From NCBI GenBank assembly GCA_945971355.1, contig CAMFPD010000048.1:1-13563 (forward strand): a stretch of DNA of 13,563 nt. Direction: 5' to 3'. The position numbers and the translations under genes were made by a program. Of this stretch, positions 6,576 through 13,563 are shown in pieces; position 1 is the stretch's first letter; each line of letters begins with the position of its first letter. This DNA is from an uncultured Lachnobacterium sp. (GTDB taxonomy: Bacteria > Bacillota > Clostridia > Lachnospirales > Lachnospiraceae). The notes beneath the pieces are model-generated. The model searched no databases, was not told the DNA's origin, and saw only the letters and a list, made by a program, of their open reading frames with translations.

Positions 6576-7553
6576 ATGAAGAATGGAAAAATATCAGAGT
6601 CTATATATAAGCGCTCTGTTTTGAAACAACTTCATACGGAAAATGAGTTATGTGTTAAATCGGCAACTGTTGGGGAGGAGTTTGCAGCGACAACTGATGC
6701 TGTGGTGTCTTCTCAGAGCTTTGATTTAGACCTTGCGAATAAGGATATGTTTGCAATGGTGGCTGTATATAGAGCTATAAATTCAGTGGCTGCCACAGGG
6801 GCAAAGCTTATTGGGATTACAGCGTCAATTATGGTGCCTACTATTGCAAATGAGGCTGATTTCAGGGAACTGGTAAAAGCAATTGATGCTGCCTGTGGTA
6901 AAGCAGGCGTAAAGCTTATGCAGGTAAATCCAGTGGTTACAAGGGCTTGTAAGACCTTTGTGGTTACATGCACTGCAATTGGAGAACCACAGAAGGAACT
7001 CATTAAAGCAAGTAATCTCAAACCGGGAATGGATATAATTGCAACAAATTATGTGGGACTTGAGGGAACAGCAATTCTTGCTATTGAAAAAGAAGAGGAG
7101 CTAAAAAAGAGATACACTGTTCCATTTATAAATAAAGCGAAGATGTATGTGGAGTATTTTCCTATTATCTCGGAGGCCGCAGTCGCCGTTCAGTCTGGCG
7201 CGGACGTGATGTTATCTGTGTCAGAGGGTGGAATATTCGCATCCCTTTGGGAGATGGCTGAAGCAGCCGGTGTCGGACTTGATATAGATTTGAAAAAGAT
7301 TCCAATTCGTCAGGAGACAGTGGAGATATGCGAATACTTTGATATCAATCCTTATAAGCTCATGTCGCAGGGATGCCTGCTTATTGCTGGGAAGGATGGC
7401 AATAAAATTGTGCGGGAGATTACAGGAGCTGGTGGAGAGGCAGCGATTATTGGAATAGCAACAGACAGTAATGATCGTGTGCTGATTCAGGGAGAGGAGA
7501 GAAGATTCCTTGAGACCGCTCAGACGGATGAAATCTACAAAGTGTTTAAATAG
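6576..7553 (+). CDS. AIR synthase/HypE-like (PurM superfamily) protein of unknown function
   Basis: The 325-residue protein matches the two-domain PurM/HypE/SelD/ThiL fold: an N-terminal half with TTDAVVSSQSFDLDLANKDMFAMVAVYRAINSVAATGAK (an acidic nucleotide-binding stretch and the helix after it) and a C-terminal half with SEGGIFASLWEMAEAAGVGLDID and a late GAGGEAAIIG. It lacks the C-terminal cysteine motif that HypE uses in hydrogenase cyanide-ligand synthesis, and no hyp genes are nearby, so it is not a standard HypE. It probably binds ATP and phosphorylates or cyclises an unknown substrate. The start has only a weak, distant AAGG (6557-6560), but the N-terminus KISESIYKRSVLKQL looks like the family start. 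It is the first gene of the operon leading into the Lrp regulator. Confidence 0.75.
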   Translation: MKNGKISESIYKRSVLKQLHTENELCVKSATVGEEFAATTDAVVSSQSFDLDLANKDMFAMVAVYRAINSVAATGAKLIGITASIMVPTIANEADFRELVKAIDAACGKAGVKLMQVNPVVTRACKTFVVTCTAIGEPQKELIKASNLKPGMDIIATNYVGLEGTAILAIEKEEELKKRYTVPFINKAKMYVEYFPIISEAAVAVQSGADVMLSVSEGGIFASLWEMAEAAGVGLDIDLKKIPIRQETVEICEYFDINPYKLMSQGCLLIAGKDGNKIVREITGAGGEAAIIGIATDSNDRVLIQGEERRFLETAQTDEIYKVFK

Positions 7554-7580
7554 AACAAGAGTTTATATAGAGGTGTGAAA

Positions 7581-8060
7581 ATGAGAGAAAAGATTTTAAC
7601 ATTTATAGAGAAAAATAGCCGAATTGATTTAAAAGAGCTTGCTATTATGCTGGGTGTTGACGAGGCTGCTGTAGCAAATGAACTTGAAGCAATGGAGCAG
7701 GAAAATATTATCTGTGGATACCATACACTCATTGACTGGGATAAGGTTGGCATTGAGAAAGTAACTGCGATGATTGAGGTTAGAGTTACACCACAGAGAG
7801 GAATGGGATTTGACAATATTGCTGAGAGAATTTACAACTATCCAGAGGTAAATTCAGTTTATCTTATTTCAGGTGGATTTGATCTGATGGTAACACTTGA
7901 AGGAAAGACTCTTCGCGAGGTATCCTCATTTGTTACAAACAAGCTTTCAACACTTGACCAGATTCTTTCTACAAAGACAAACTTTATCTTAAAAAAATAT
8001 AAGGACCATGGAACAGTGATGACTGCACCTACAAAAGACGAAAGGATAATGATAGGCTAA
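7581..8060 (+). CDS. Lrp/AsnC-family transcriptional regulator
   Basis: The protein (159 residues from ATG 7581) has the family layout: an N-terminal winged HTH (about 1-50; ILTFIEKNSRIDLKELAIMLG) and a C-terminal RAM ligand-binding domain (about 60-145; PEVNSVYLISGGFDLMVTL). I chose ATG 7581 over the GTG at 7575 because AGAGGTG (7569-7575) is the ribosome binding site and spaces well to the ATG. Its TAA overlaps the ATG of the aminotransferase by one base. This regulator/aminotransferase pairing resembles alaR-alaT (yugG-yugH) of Bacillus subtilis, so it likely senses an amino acid and controls its own operon. The ligand is inferred from context only. Confidence 0.9.
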   Translation: MREKILTFIEKNSRIDLKELAIMLGVDEAAVANELEAMEQENIICGYHTLIDWDKVGIEKVTAMIEVRVTPQRGMGFDNIAERIYNYPEVNSVYLISGGFDLMVTLEGKTLREVSSFVTNKLSTLDQILSTKTNFILKKYKDHGTVMTAPTKDERIMIG

Positions 8061-9241
8061 TGAGAAATCCACTTTCAAAAACAATTACAACTATTCAGCC
8101 ATCAGGTATCCGTAAGTTCTTTGACATTGTAAGCGAGATGGAGGATGCTATCTCACTTGGTGTTGGTGAGCCAGATTTTGATACCCCTTGGCATATAAGA
8201 GATGAGGGTATATATTCCCTTGAAAAAGGAAAAACTTTTTATACATCAAATGCAGGTCTCAAGGAGTTAAAAATTGAGATTTCAAAATTTTTAAAGAGAA
8301 AATACGATTTAGATTACGACTATAACGATGAAATGTTTGTAACAGTAGGTGGCAGCGAGGCAATTGATATGGCGCTTCGTGCAATGCTTGATCCAGGGGA
8401 TGAAGTAATTATTCCACAGCCTAGCTATGTTTCATATGTTCCATGTACAGTATTGGCAAATGGAACGCCGGTACCGCTCGAGCTTAAGGCAGAAAATGAG
8501 TTTCGTCTAACTGCAGATGAGCTTAGAGCTGCTATTACTCCAAAGAGTAAAATTCTTATTATGCCTTTCCCAAACAATCCAACAGGAGCTATTATGGAGA
8601 GAAAGGATCTTGAGGCCATCGTAGATGTCATTATAGAAAATGACCTCTTTGTATTGAGTGATGAGATTTATTCTGAGCTTACATATCTTGAGAATGAGGG
8701 ACATGTGTCTATTGCATCACTGCCAGGAATGAAGGAGAGAACTATCCTTATTAATGGATTCTCAAAGTCACATGCCATGACAGGATGGAGACTTGGATAT
8801 GCCTGTGGACCAAAAGCAATAATTTCACAGATGCTTAAAATACATCAGTTTGCTATTATGTGTGCTCCGACGACCAGCCAGTATGCCGCAGTGGAAGCAT
8901 TAAAAAATGGAGATGATGATGTGGCAATGATGCGTGAACAGTATAATCAGAGAAGACGTTATCTCCTCCACAGATTTAAGGAGATGGGACTTGAATGCTT
9001 TGAACCATTTGGAGCTTTCTACGTGTTTCCATGCATTAAAGAATTTGGAATGACATCAGATGAGTTTGCCACAGAGCTCTTGAAGAGCAGGAAGGTTGCG
9101 GTTGTACCTGGTACAGCCTTTGGTGATTCAGGAGAGGGCTTTGTGAGAATATCATATGCATATTCAATTGACAATTTGAGAGTTGCTTTGGATAGAATAG
9201 AAGGGTTCATAACAGAGCTCAGGGAGAAAAATAATGGCTAA
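8060..9241 (+). CDS. Class I/II PLP-dependent aminotransferase (AlaT-like)
   Basis: The 393-residue protein is the usual length for fold-type I aminotransferases. Visible landmarks are SLGVGEPDFDTP near the start, GGSEAIDMAL (residues 97-106), PNNPTG (171-176), DEIYSEL (201-207), the PLP-lysine motif GFSKSHAMTGWRLGY with Lys236, and Arg363 in FVRISYA, which should bind the substrate carboxylate. It should move an amino group between an amino acid and a 2-oxo acid in the cytoplasm. The overlap with an Lrp/AsnC gene points to alanine or an aromatic amino acid; sequence alone does not decide. It starts with the TAATG overlap and ends 8 bases inside trmL, so the genes are translationally coupled. 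Confidence 0.9.
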   Translation: MRNPLSKTITTIQPSGIRKFFDIVSEMEDAISLGVGEPDFDTPWHIRDEGIYSLEKGKTFYTSNAGLKELKIEISKFLKRKYDLDYDYNDEMFVTVGGSEAIDMALRAMLDPGDEVIIPQPSYVSYVPCTVLANGTPVPLELKAENEFRLTADELRAAITPKSKILIMPFPNNPTGAIMERKDLEAIVDVIIENDLFVLSDEIYSELTYLENEGHVSIASLPGMKERTILINGFSKSHAMTGWRLGYACGPKAIISQMLKIHQFAIMCAPTTSQYAAVEALKNGDDDVAMMREQYNQRRRYLLHRFKEMGLECFEPFGAFYVFPCIKEFGMTSDEFATELLKSRKVAVVPGTAFGDSGEGFVRISYAYSIDNLRVALDRIEGFITELREKNNG

Positions 9242-9737
9242 TCTTAATATTGTATTATACGAGCCGGAGATACCAGCCAATACAGGAAATATAGGTCGTA
9301 CATGTTATGCCACAGGAACAAGGCTTCATCTTATAGAGCCACTTGGCTTTTCAATATCTGATAAAGCATTAAAGAGAGCTGGTATGGACTATTGGAAAGA
9401 TTTGGATGTGACAACGTACGTTGACTGGGAAGATTTCTGTAAGAGAAATCCTGGGGCAAAAATATACTATGCAACAACAAAAGGCCGTCATGTATATTCG
9501 GATGCCGAATTTGAGCCAGACTGTTATATTATGTTTGGAAAGGAAAGTGCAGGAATACCTGAGGAAATTCTAAAAGAAAATCCTGACACCTGTATAAGGA
9601 TTCCGATGATTGGAGAAACTCGTTCTCTCAACCTCTCGAATTCTGTTGCAATTGTGCTATATGAGGCACTGAGACAGAATGATTTTGATCACATGAAACT
9701 AGAAGGACAGCTACACAGATTAAGCTGGGAAGATTAA
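9234..9737 (+). CDS. trmL: tRNA (cytidine(34)-2'-O)-methyltransferase TrmL
   Basis: This 167-residue SPOUT methyltransferase has the TrmL signature from the first residues (NIVLYEPEIPANTGNIGRTC) and the C-terminal trefoil-knot SAM-binding motifs MFGKESAGIPEEI and RIPMIGETRSLNLSNSVAI. TrmL methylates the wobble-position ribose of certain tRNA-Leu isoacceptors. The length is normal for single-domain members. GGGAG about 9 bases upstream serves as ribosome binding site inside the aminotransferase gene (8-base overlap). The stop lies one base before the ecfA1 ATG. Confidence 0.93.
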   Translation: MANLNIVLYEPEIPANTGNIGRTCYATGTRLHLIEPLGFSISDKALKRAGMDYWKDLDVTTYVDWEDFCKRNPGAKIYYATTKGRHVYSDAEFEPDCYIMFGKESAGIPEEILKENPDTCIRIPMIGETRSLNLSNSVAIVLYEALRQNDFDHMKLEGQLHRLSWED

Positions 9738-9738
9738 T

Positions 9739-10590
9739 ATGGGAATTATTAAAACAAAGAATTTAGTACATGAGTTTTTTCGCAGGGACGAAGAGGGCAA
9801 TGTGGAAGCTATTACCACTGCCCTTGACCATGTAAACCTCGATGTAAAAGAAGGGCAGTTTATAGCGATTTTAGGACATAATGGTTCAGGAAAATCCACA
9901 CTTGCAAAGCATATAAATGCTCTCCTGTCAGCAAGTGATGGAACAATCTGGGTTGACGGAATGGATGTTTCCCAGGAGGAGAATGTCATTCCTGTACGAA
10001 GAAGTGCGGGAATGGTTTTCCAGAATCCAGACAACCAGATTATAGCCAGCGTTGTTGAGGAGGATGTGGGATTTGGACCGGAGAATATCGGAGTTCCAAC
10101 TGATGAGATATGGGAGAGAGTGGAGCACGCTCTGTCCACTGTTGGAATGAAAAAATACAGAGCACATTCGCCAAACAAACTGTCTGGAGGGCAGAAGCAG
10201 AGGGTGGCAATAGCAGGTGTGGTTGCAATGGAACCTAAATGTATAGTTTTTGATGAACCAACTGCCATGCTTGATCCAAACGGGCGTAAGGAAGTTATTG
10301 CCACAGCCCACGAGTTAAATAAGAAAAAGGGTGTCACAATTCTTCTCATAACCCATTACATGGAAGAGGTAGTAGCTGCCGACTATGTATATGTTATGGA
10401 AAAGGGAAAGATAATCATGGATGGAACTCCTCGTGAGATTTTTTCCAGGGTATCAGAACTGAAGGAACATAGGCTGGATGTGCCACAGGTTACATTGCTT
10501 GCGGACGAGCTCAGAAAGAGCGGTGTGGATATCCCGGCAGGTATTCTGACAAGAGAAGAACTGGTTGATGCAATTATGAAAGTGAAATAA
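9739..10590 (+). CDS. ecfA1: ECF transporter ATP-binding subunit EcfA1
   Basis: The 283-residue ABC ATPase has Walker A GHNGSGKS (46-53), Q-loop Gln95 in VFQNPDNQ, signature LSGGQ (148-152), Walker B with Asp172/Glu173 in CIVFDEP, and switch His206 in ITHYMEE. It pairs with EcfA2 as the ATP-hydrolysing heterodimer of a group II energy-coupling factor transporter on the cytoplasmic face of the membrane. The identity as EcfA1 rests on gene order (first of two ATPases before ecfT) and on the long AVxxLDxVNLxV-type N-terminus. There is one base between trmL and this ATG, so it depends on the upstream operon. Confidence 0.93.
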   Translation: MGIIKTKNLVHEFFRRDEEGNVEAITTALDHVNLDVKEGQFIAILGHNGSGKSTLAKHINALLSASDGTIWVDGMDVSQEENVIPVRRSAGMVFQNPDNQIIASVVEEDVGFGPENIGVPTDEIWERVEHALSTVGMKKYRAHSPNKLSGGQKQRVAIAGVVAMEPKCIVFDEPTAMLDPNGRKEVIATAHELNKKKGVTILLITHYMEEVVAADYVYVMEKGKIIMDGTPREIFSRVSELKEHRLDVPQVTLLADELRKSGVDIPAGILTREELVDAIMKVK

Positions 10591-10591
10591 T

Positions 10592-11440
10592 ATGTCAATT
10601 ATTGTAGATAAAGTAAGCTATTGCTATAGCGAGGATTCTGCATACAAAGTGCAGGCCTTAAAGGAAGTAAGTTTAACAATTGAAGACGGTGAGTTTATCG
10701 GAATTATCGGACATACTGGTTCAGGGAAGTCCACACTGATTCAGCATCTGAATGGATTATTAAAAGCTACTTCAGGTCACATTTATTATAATGGTCAGGA
10801 CATTTATGATGAGGATTACAATCTAAAGGATCTTAGAAATAAGGTTGGAATGGTATTCCAATACCCAGAGCATCAGTTATTTGAGACAACAAATTTTGAG
10901 GATGTGTGTTTCGGACCAAAGAATCAGGGACTTGATAAAAAGGAAATAGAGCTTCGTGCATTTGAAGCTTTGAGAAATGTTCATTTCCCAGAGGAATTAT
11001 TCTATCAGCCGCCATTTGATTTGTCTGGAGGGCAGAAGAGAAGAGTTGCTATTGCAGGAGTGCTTGCAATGCACCCTGAGGTTCTCATATTGGATGAGCC
11101 TACGGCTGGTTTAGATCCTGCTGGAAGAGATGAGATACTTGGACTTTTGGCACAGATGAAAAGGGAGCTTGGGATTACAATAATTCTGGTTTCCCACAGC
11201 ATGGAGGATGTTGCTGAGTACGTGGATCGCCTATTTGTAATGAATGGTGGAGAGCTTATGTATGAGGGAGCTCCAAAGGATGTATTTCGTCATTATAAGG
11301 AGCTTGAGGAAGTTGGACTTGCAGCCCCTCAGGTAACTTACCTGATGCACGAGTTAAAAGAAAAAGGGCTCAATGTTGATTTAGATGCGACGACAGTTGA
11401 TGAGGCGAAGCAGACCATTTTAGCTGCCCTTGGCAGATAG
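10592..11440 (+). CDS. ecfA2: ECF transporter ATP-binding subunit EcfA2
   Basis: The 282-residue ABC ATPase has Walker A GHTGSGKS (40-47), Gln90 in VFQYPEHQ, signature LSGGQ (144-148), Walker B Asp168/Glu169 in LILDEPTAGLDP, and His202 in VSHSMED. The VFQYPEHQLFE sequence is typical of EcfA2 rather than EcfA1. One base separates it from ecfA1, consistent with coupled, equal-ratio synthesis. All catalytic residues are present in both ATPases. Confidence 0.93.
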   Translation: MSIIVDKVSYCYSEDSAYKVQALKEVSLTIEDGEFIGIIGHTGSGKSTLIQHLNGLLKATSGHIYYNGQDIYDEDYNLKDLRNKVGMVFQYPEHQLFETTNFEDVCFGPKNQGLDKKEIELRAFEALRNVHFPEELFYQPPFDLSGGQKRRVAIAGVLAMHPEVLILDEPTAGLDPAGRDEILGLLAQMKRELGITIILVSHSMEDVAEYVDRLFVMNGGELMYEGAPKDVFRHYKELEEVGLAAPQVTYLMHELKEKGLNVDLDATTVDEAKQTILAALGR

Positions 11441-11486
11441 GCTGCTATCGAGTATCATTTTACGCGTGAAATAAAAGGATGAAATT

Positions 11487-12302
11487 ATGATAAGAGATAT
11501 TACCATAGGCCAGTATTATCCAGCGAATTCTATCGTTCATAAACTGGACCCAAGAGTAAAATTATTTGCTACATTACTATATATAATAGCACTGTTTGTG
11601 TATAAAGGACTTGCAGGCTTTATCCTGATTACAGGTTTTCTAATTCTTGCTGTAAAGATGTCAAAGGTACCCCTTAAATTTATTTTAAAGGGTCTTAAGG
11701 CGATTGTTGTGTTGCTTGTAATTACTGCGTCATTTAATCTGCTTCTCACTCCAGGTGAAGTTACATTTTTTAAGTGGGGTGTTTTTCAGGTTTCTGATAC
11801 AGGTATTAGAACTGCGGTTATGATGATGATTCGATTGATTTATCTGATTATCGGAACATCACTTATGACACTTACAACTACACCAAATCAGCTGACAGAT
11901 GGCTTGGAAAAGTCTTTGTCGCCCCTTAACAGGATTAATGTGCCAGTGCATGCAATAGCAATGATGATGTCAATTGCCCTTAGATTTATCCCTATCTTAA
12001 TAGAGGAGACAGATAAGATTATGAAGGCGCAGATGGCACGAGGTGCAGATTTTGACCACGGAAATATTATTCAGAAGGCCAAGGCAATGGTGCCAATTCT
12101 TGTACCGCTTTTCGTGTCTGCTTTCAGAAGAGCAGATGACCTTGCAATGGCAATGGAGGCCAGATGCTACAATGGTGGAACAGGAAGAACGAAGATGAAG
12201 CCTCTTAAGTATACTGCAAGTGACAGGGTGGCTTATCTTGTGATAATTGGATTTCTGGCTGCTGTGATTTTGCTTAGAATTTTCGTTCCTTATTTTGGAT
12301 AA
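11487..12302 (+). CDS. ecfT: ECF transporter transmembrane coupling protein EcfT
   Basis: The 271-residue membrane protein has about five hydrophobic segments and the two coupling-helix motifs that contact the ATPases: ARG at 184-186 (AQMARGADF) and ARC at 225-227 (AMEARCYNGG). The second differs from the common ARG. The N-terminal HKLDPRVKL is a family hallmark. EcfT links EcfA1/EcfA2 to interchangeable substrate-binding S proteins for vitamins or metals. No S gene is present here, so this is the shared motor of a group II system. AAAGGA at 11473-11478 precedes the ATG by 8 bases; the 46-bp gap from ecfA2 has no clear promoter. Confidence 0.93.
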   Translation: MIRDITIGQYYPANSIVHKLDPRVKLFATLLYIIALFVYKGLAGFILITGFLILAVKMSKVPLKFILKGLKAIVVLLVITASFNLLLTPGEVTFFKWGVFQVSDTGIRTAVMMMIRLIYLIIGTSLMTLTTTPNQLTDGLEKSLSPLNRINVPVHAIAMMMSIALRFIPILIEETDKIMKAQMARGADFDHGNIIQKAKAMVPILVPLFVSAFRRADDLAMAMEARCYNGGTGRTKMKPLKYTASDRVAYLVIIGFLAAVILLRIFVPYFG

Positions 12303-12337
12303 TTCTGTGATTATACTTAGATTTTTTGTATTATATT

Positions 12338-12412
12338 TTGAGTAATTCTGTGATGTATTATTGAAGTGCAAAATGATTACTCAAACATTTACACTTTTAA
12401 ATTAGGTATAAT
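12338..12412 (+). promoter_or_regulatory. truA promoter region with dyad and perfect -10
   Basis: TATAAT at 12407-12412 gives a likely -10; no good -35 stands 16-18 bp upstream. A 10-bp perfect inverted repeat (TTTGAGTAAT 12338-12347 with ATTACTCAAA 12376-12385) ends where the -35 would be, so an activator or repressor site is possible. The 12-bp direct repeat TAATTCTGTGAT also occurs at 12300-12311 and 12343-12354. The dyad is not followed by a convincing T tract, so it is not clearly an ecfT terminator. Confidence 0.45.
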
Positions 12413-12459
12413 GATGCTGGTTATGGAGTTTGATGTTGGGGGAAGGAGAGGCAACTTGT

Positions 12460-13215
12460 ATGAAAAGGGTAAAAATGGTAGTTGCCTACGATGGCACAAA
12501 TTACTGTGGCTGGCAGATTCAGCCAAATGGAATTACAATCGAAGAGGTTTTGAACAGGGAATTGTCAAGACTGCTCGGTGAAGAGATAGTTGTGACGGGA
12601 GCCAGCAGAACTGACTCGGGAGTACATTCTCTGGGAAATGTGTGTGCGTTTGATACAAACACCAGAATGCCGGCAGAGAAAATAAGCTATGCTTTGAATC
12701 AAAGTCTTCCAGAGGATATTGTTGTTCAGGAATCAAGTGAGGTAAGTCTTGATTTCCATCCGCGCTTTTCAAAGAGCAGAAAAACTTATGAATATAGGAT
12801 ATTAAATCGGAAATTCAGAAATCCAACAAGACGACTGGATACGTATTTTTATCATTATCCTTTAGATGTTGAGAAAATGAATCAGGCTGCTCAGTATATT
12901 GTGGGAGAGCATGATTTTGCAAGCTTTTGCTCATCGGGGTCACAGGCTGAAACTACAGTTAGAACAGTATACAGTTGTCAAGTTAATAAGGATTCGGAGA
13001 ACGATATCATCTCTATCAGGATTACTGGTGGAGGTTTCCTATATAATATGGTTCGGATTATTGCAGGAACGTTGATTAAAATTGGTGGAAGCGATATGTC
13101 GGCAGAGACAATGAAAGACATAATCGAGGCTGCTGACAGAGCAGCGGCTGGACCAACAGCTCCAGCGAATGGACTTACAATGATTGGACTGGAATATGAG
13201 GAAATTCAGCAATAG
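12460..13215 (+). CDS. truA: tRNA pseudouridine(38-40) synthase TruA
   Basis: The protein (251 residues) makes pseudouridine at positions 38-40 of the tRNA anticodon arm. Catalytic Asp52 lies in the motif SRTDSGVHSLG. Other family landmarks are VAYDGTNYCGWQ (8-19), KTYEYRI, the GEHDFASFC stretch, and GGGFLYNMVRIIAGTL near the C-terminus. A TTG at 12430 is in frame, but ATG 12460 is better: GGAAGGAGAGG at 12441-12451 is a strong ribosome binding site 9-11 bases upstream, and the protein then begins with the normal MKRVKMVVAYDG. truA follows ecfT and precedes rplM, as in many Firmicutes. It has its own promoter region. Confidence 0.95.
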   Translation: MKRVKMVVAYDGTNYCGWQIQPNGITIEEVLNRELSRLLGEEIVVTGASRTDSGVHSLGNVCAFDTNTRMPAEKISYALNQSLPEDIVVQESSEVSLDFHPRFSKSRKTYEYRILNRKFRNPTRRLDTYFYHYPLDVEKMNQAAQYIVGEHDFASFCSSGSQAETTVRTVYSCQVNKDSENDIISIRITGGGFLYNMVRIIAGTLIKIGGSDMSAETMKDIIEAADRAAAGPTAPANGLTMIGLEYEEIQQ

Positions 13216-13289
13216 TTTCAAGTCTGTTTACACGAAAACGTAAATAGAAAATGTGAATAGACAAAATTGTACATATGTCGAAAAAACTC

Positions 13290-13318
13290 TTGACAGTTAT
13301 AGTTTGAGATAATATAAT
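13290..13318 (+). promoter_or_regulatory. Consensus promoter of the rplM operon
   Basis: TTGACA (13290-13295) and TATAAT (13313-13318) are both perfect matches with a 17-bp spacer. Transcription would start near 13325. The 74 bases between truA and this promoter hold only short dyads and no clear terminator. Confidence 0.92.
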
Positions 13319-13324
13319 GTGTAA

Positions 13325-13458
13325 GTCTGCGAAAGTAGGTAAATGGAGACCAAAAGCCCCGGTATCCATTTAGTATAGATAGGAAGTGCAGGAGTAGCGT
13401 CCGGACATACGAGATTCCGTTATGCACACCTTTAGAAACAGTATTTGAATTTTAGTTT
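13325..13458 (+). promoter_or_regulatory. Structured 5' leader of rplM (probable L13 autoregulatory leader)
   Basis: About 150 nt lie between the expected transcript start and the rplM ATG. They hold two good hairpins: TAAATGGA 13340-13347 with TCCATTTA 13365-13372, extended inward by ACC/GGT; and GTGCA 13386-13390 with TGCAC 13423-13427, extended outward by AGG 13381-13383 with CCT 13429-13431, with CGT/ACG (13398-13400 with 13409-13411) inside. A known class of Firmicutes L13 leader lets L13 protein repress its own operon. The position and hairpins fit, but I have not checked it against that family's consensus. Confidence 0.65.
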
Positions 13459-13472
13459 AAGGAGGAAATCCC

Positions 13473-13563
13473 ATGAAGACATTTATGGCTAGTCCTGCTA
13501 CAATCGAGAGAAAATGGTATGTAGTAGACGCTGAAGGTAAGACATTAGGACGTTTAGCATCAG
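13473..13563 (+). CDS. rplM: Ribosomal protein L13, 5' part only
   Basis: The frame opens at ATG 13473 after a strong TAAGGAGGA (13458-13466) and continues off the window edge after 30 codons. It reads MKTFMASPATIERKWYVVDA, then EGKTLGRLAS, which is the conserved L13 N-terminus. L13 is an early-assembling protein of the large ribosomal subunit. rpsI (S9) normally follows and would lie outside the window. Confidence 0.95.
   Translation, partial: MKTFMASPATIERKWYVVDAEGKTLGRLAS

Noticed and set aside
7575..7580. GTG 7575 as start of the Lrp/AsnC regulator
   Set aside because: It lies inside the AGAGGTG ribosome binding site; ATG 7581 has the right spacing.
12366..12581. 71-codon open frame in front of truA
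   Set aside because: It overlaps the truA promoter, ribosome binding site and 5' end in another frame, has no ribosome binding site, and shows no family features.
13216..13289. Possible terminator after truA (TTTAC...GTAAA and ACATATGT dyads)
   Set aside because: The stems are short and AT-rich without a T tract, so I do not call a terminator.

Overview
The window looks like chromosomal DNA of a low-GC Gram-positive gut or rumen anaerobe, most likely a member of Lachnospiraceae (Clostridia, Bacillota). The reasons are strong AGGAGG-type ribosome binding sites, TTGACA/TATAAT promoters, a VanW-plus-G5 surface protein, a DUF4080-type radical SAM protein, and the conserved run ecfA1-ecfA2-ecfT-truA-rplM. 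The genus cannot be fixed from the sequence alone.

Layout. (1) 6-703: a non-coding imperfect palindrome of about 700 bp made of two inverted halves. It has 15-bp near-perfect terminal repeats, and each end also folds on its own. (2) 749-3859: a consensus promoter embedded in a dyad, then a plus-strand operon of a divergent MntP-like membrane protein, a B12-binding-type radical SAM protein and a DEDD exonuclease. (3) 3831-4421: a minus-strand membrane-anchored TPR-like protein whose 3' end overlaps the exonuclease by 29 bp. (4) 4487-6470: a 35-residue membrane peptide, then a secreted VanW/G5 protein with its own promoter and a terminator-like hairpin. (5) 6576-12302: a tightly packed plus-strand operon of a PurM/HypE-like protein, an Lrp/AsnC regulator, a class I aminotransferase, TrmL, and the ECF transporter energy-coupling module EcfA1-EcfA2-EcfT. 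(6) 12407-13215: truA with its own promoter region. (7) 13290-13563: a perfect consensus promoter, a structured leader of about 150 nt, and the start of rplM (ribosomal protein L13), cut by the window edge.

How the genes work together. The Lrp/AsnC gene and the aminotransferase overlap by one base and resemble the paired alanine transaminase regulator/enzyme genes of Bacillus. EcfA1, EcfA2 and EcfT form the shared motor for vitamin and metal uptake; no substrate-binding S subunit is present, so it presumably serves unlinked ones. TrmL and TruA modify tRNA, and L13 is ribosomal, so the right half is mostly translation and uptake housekeeping. The left 700 bp is the only clearly accessory part and holds the least explained structure: two inverted halves whose end stems keep base pairing within each end although their sequences have diverged.
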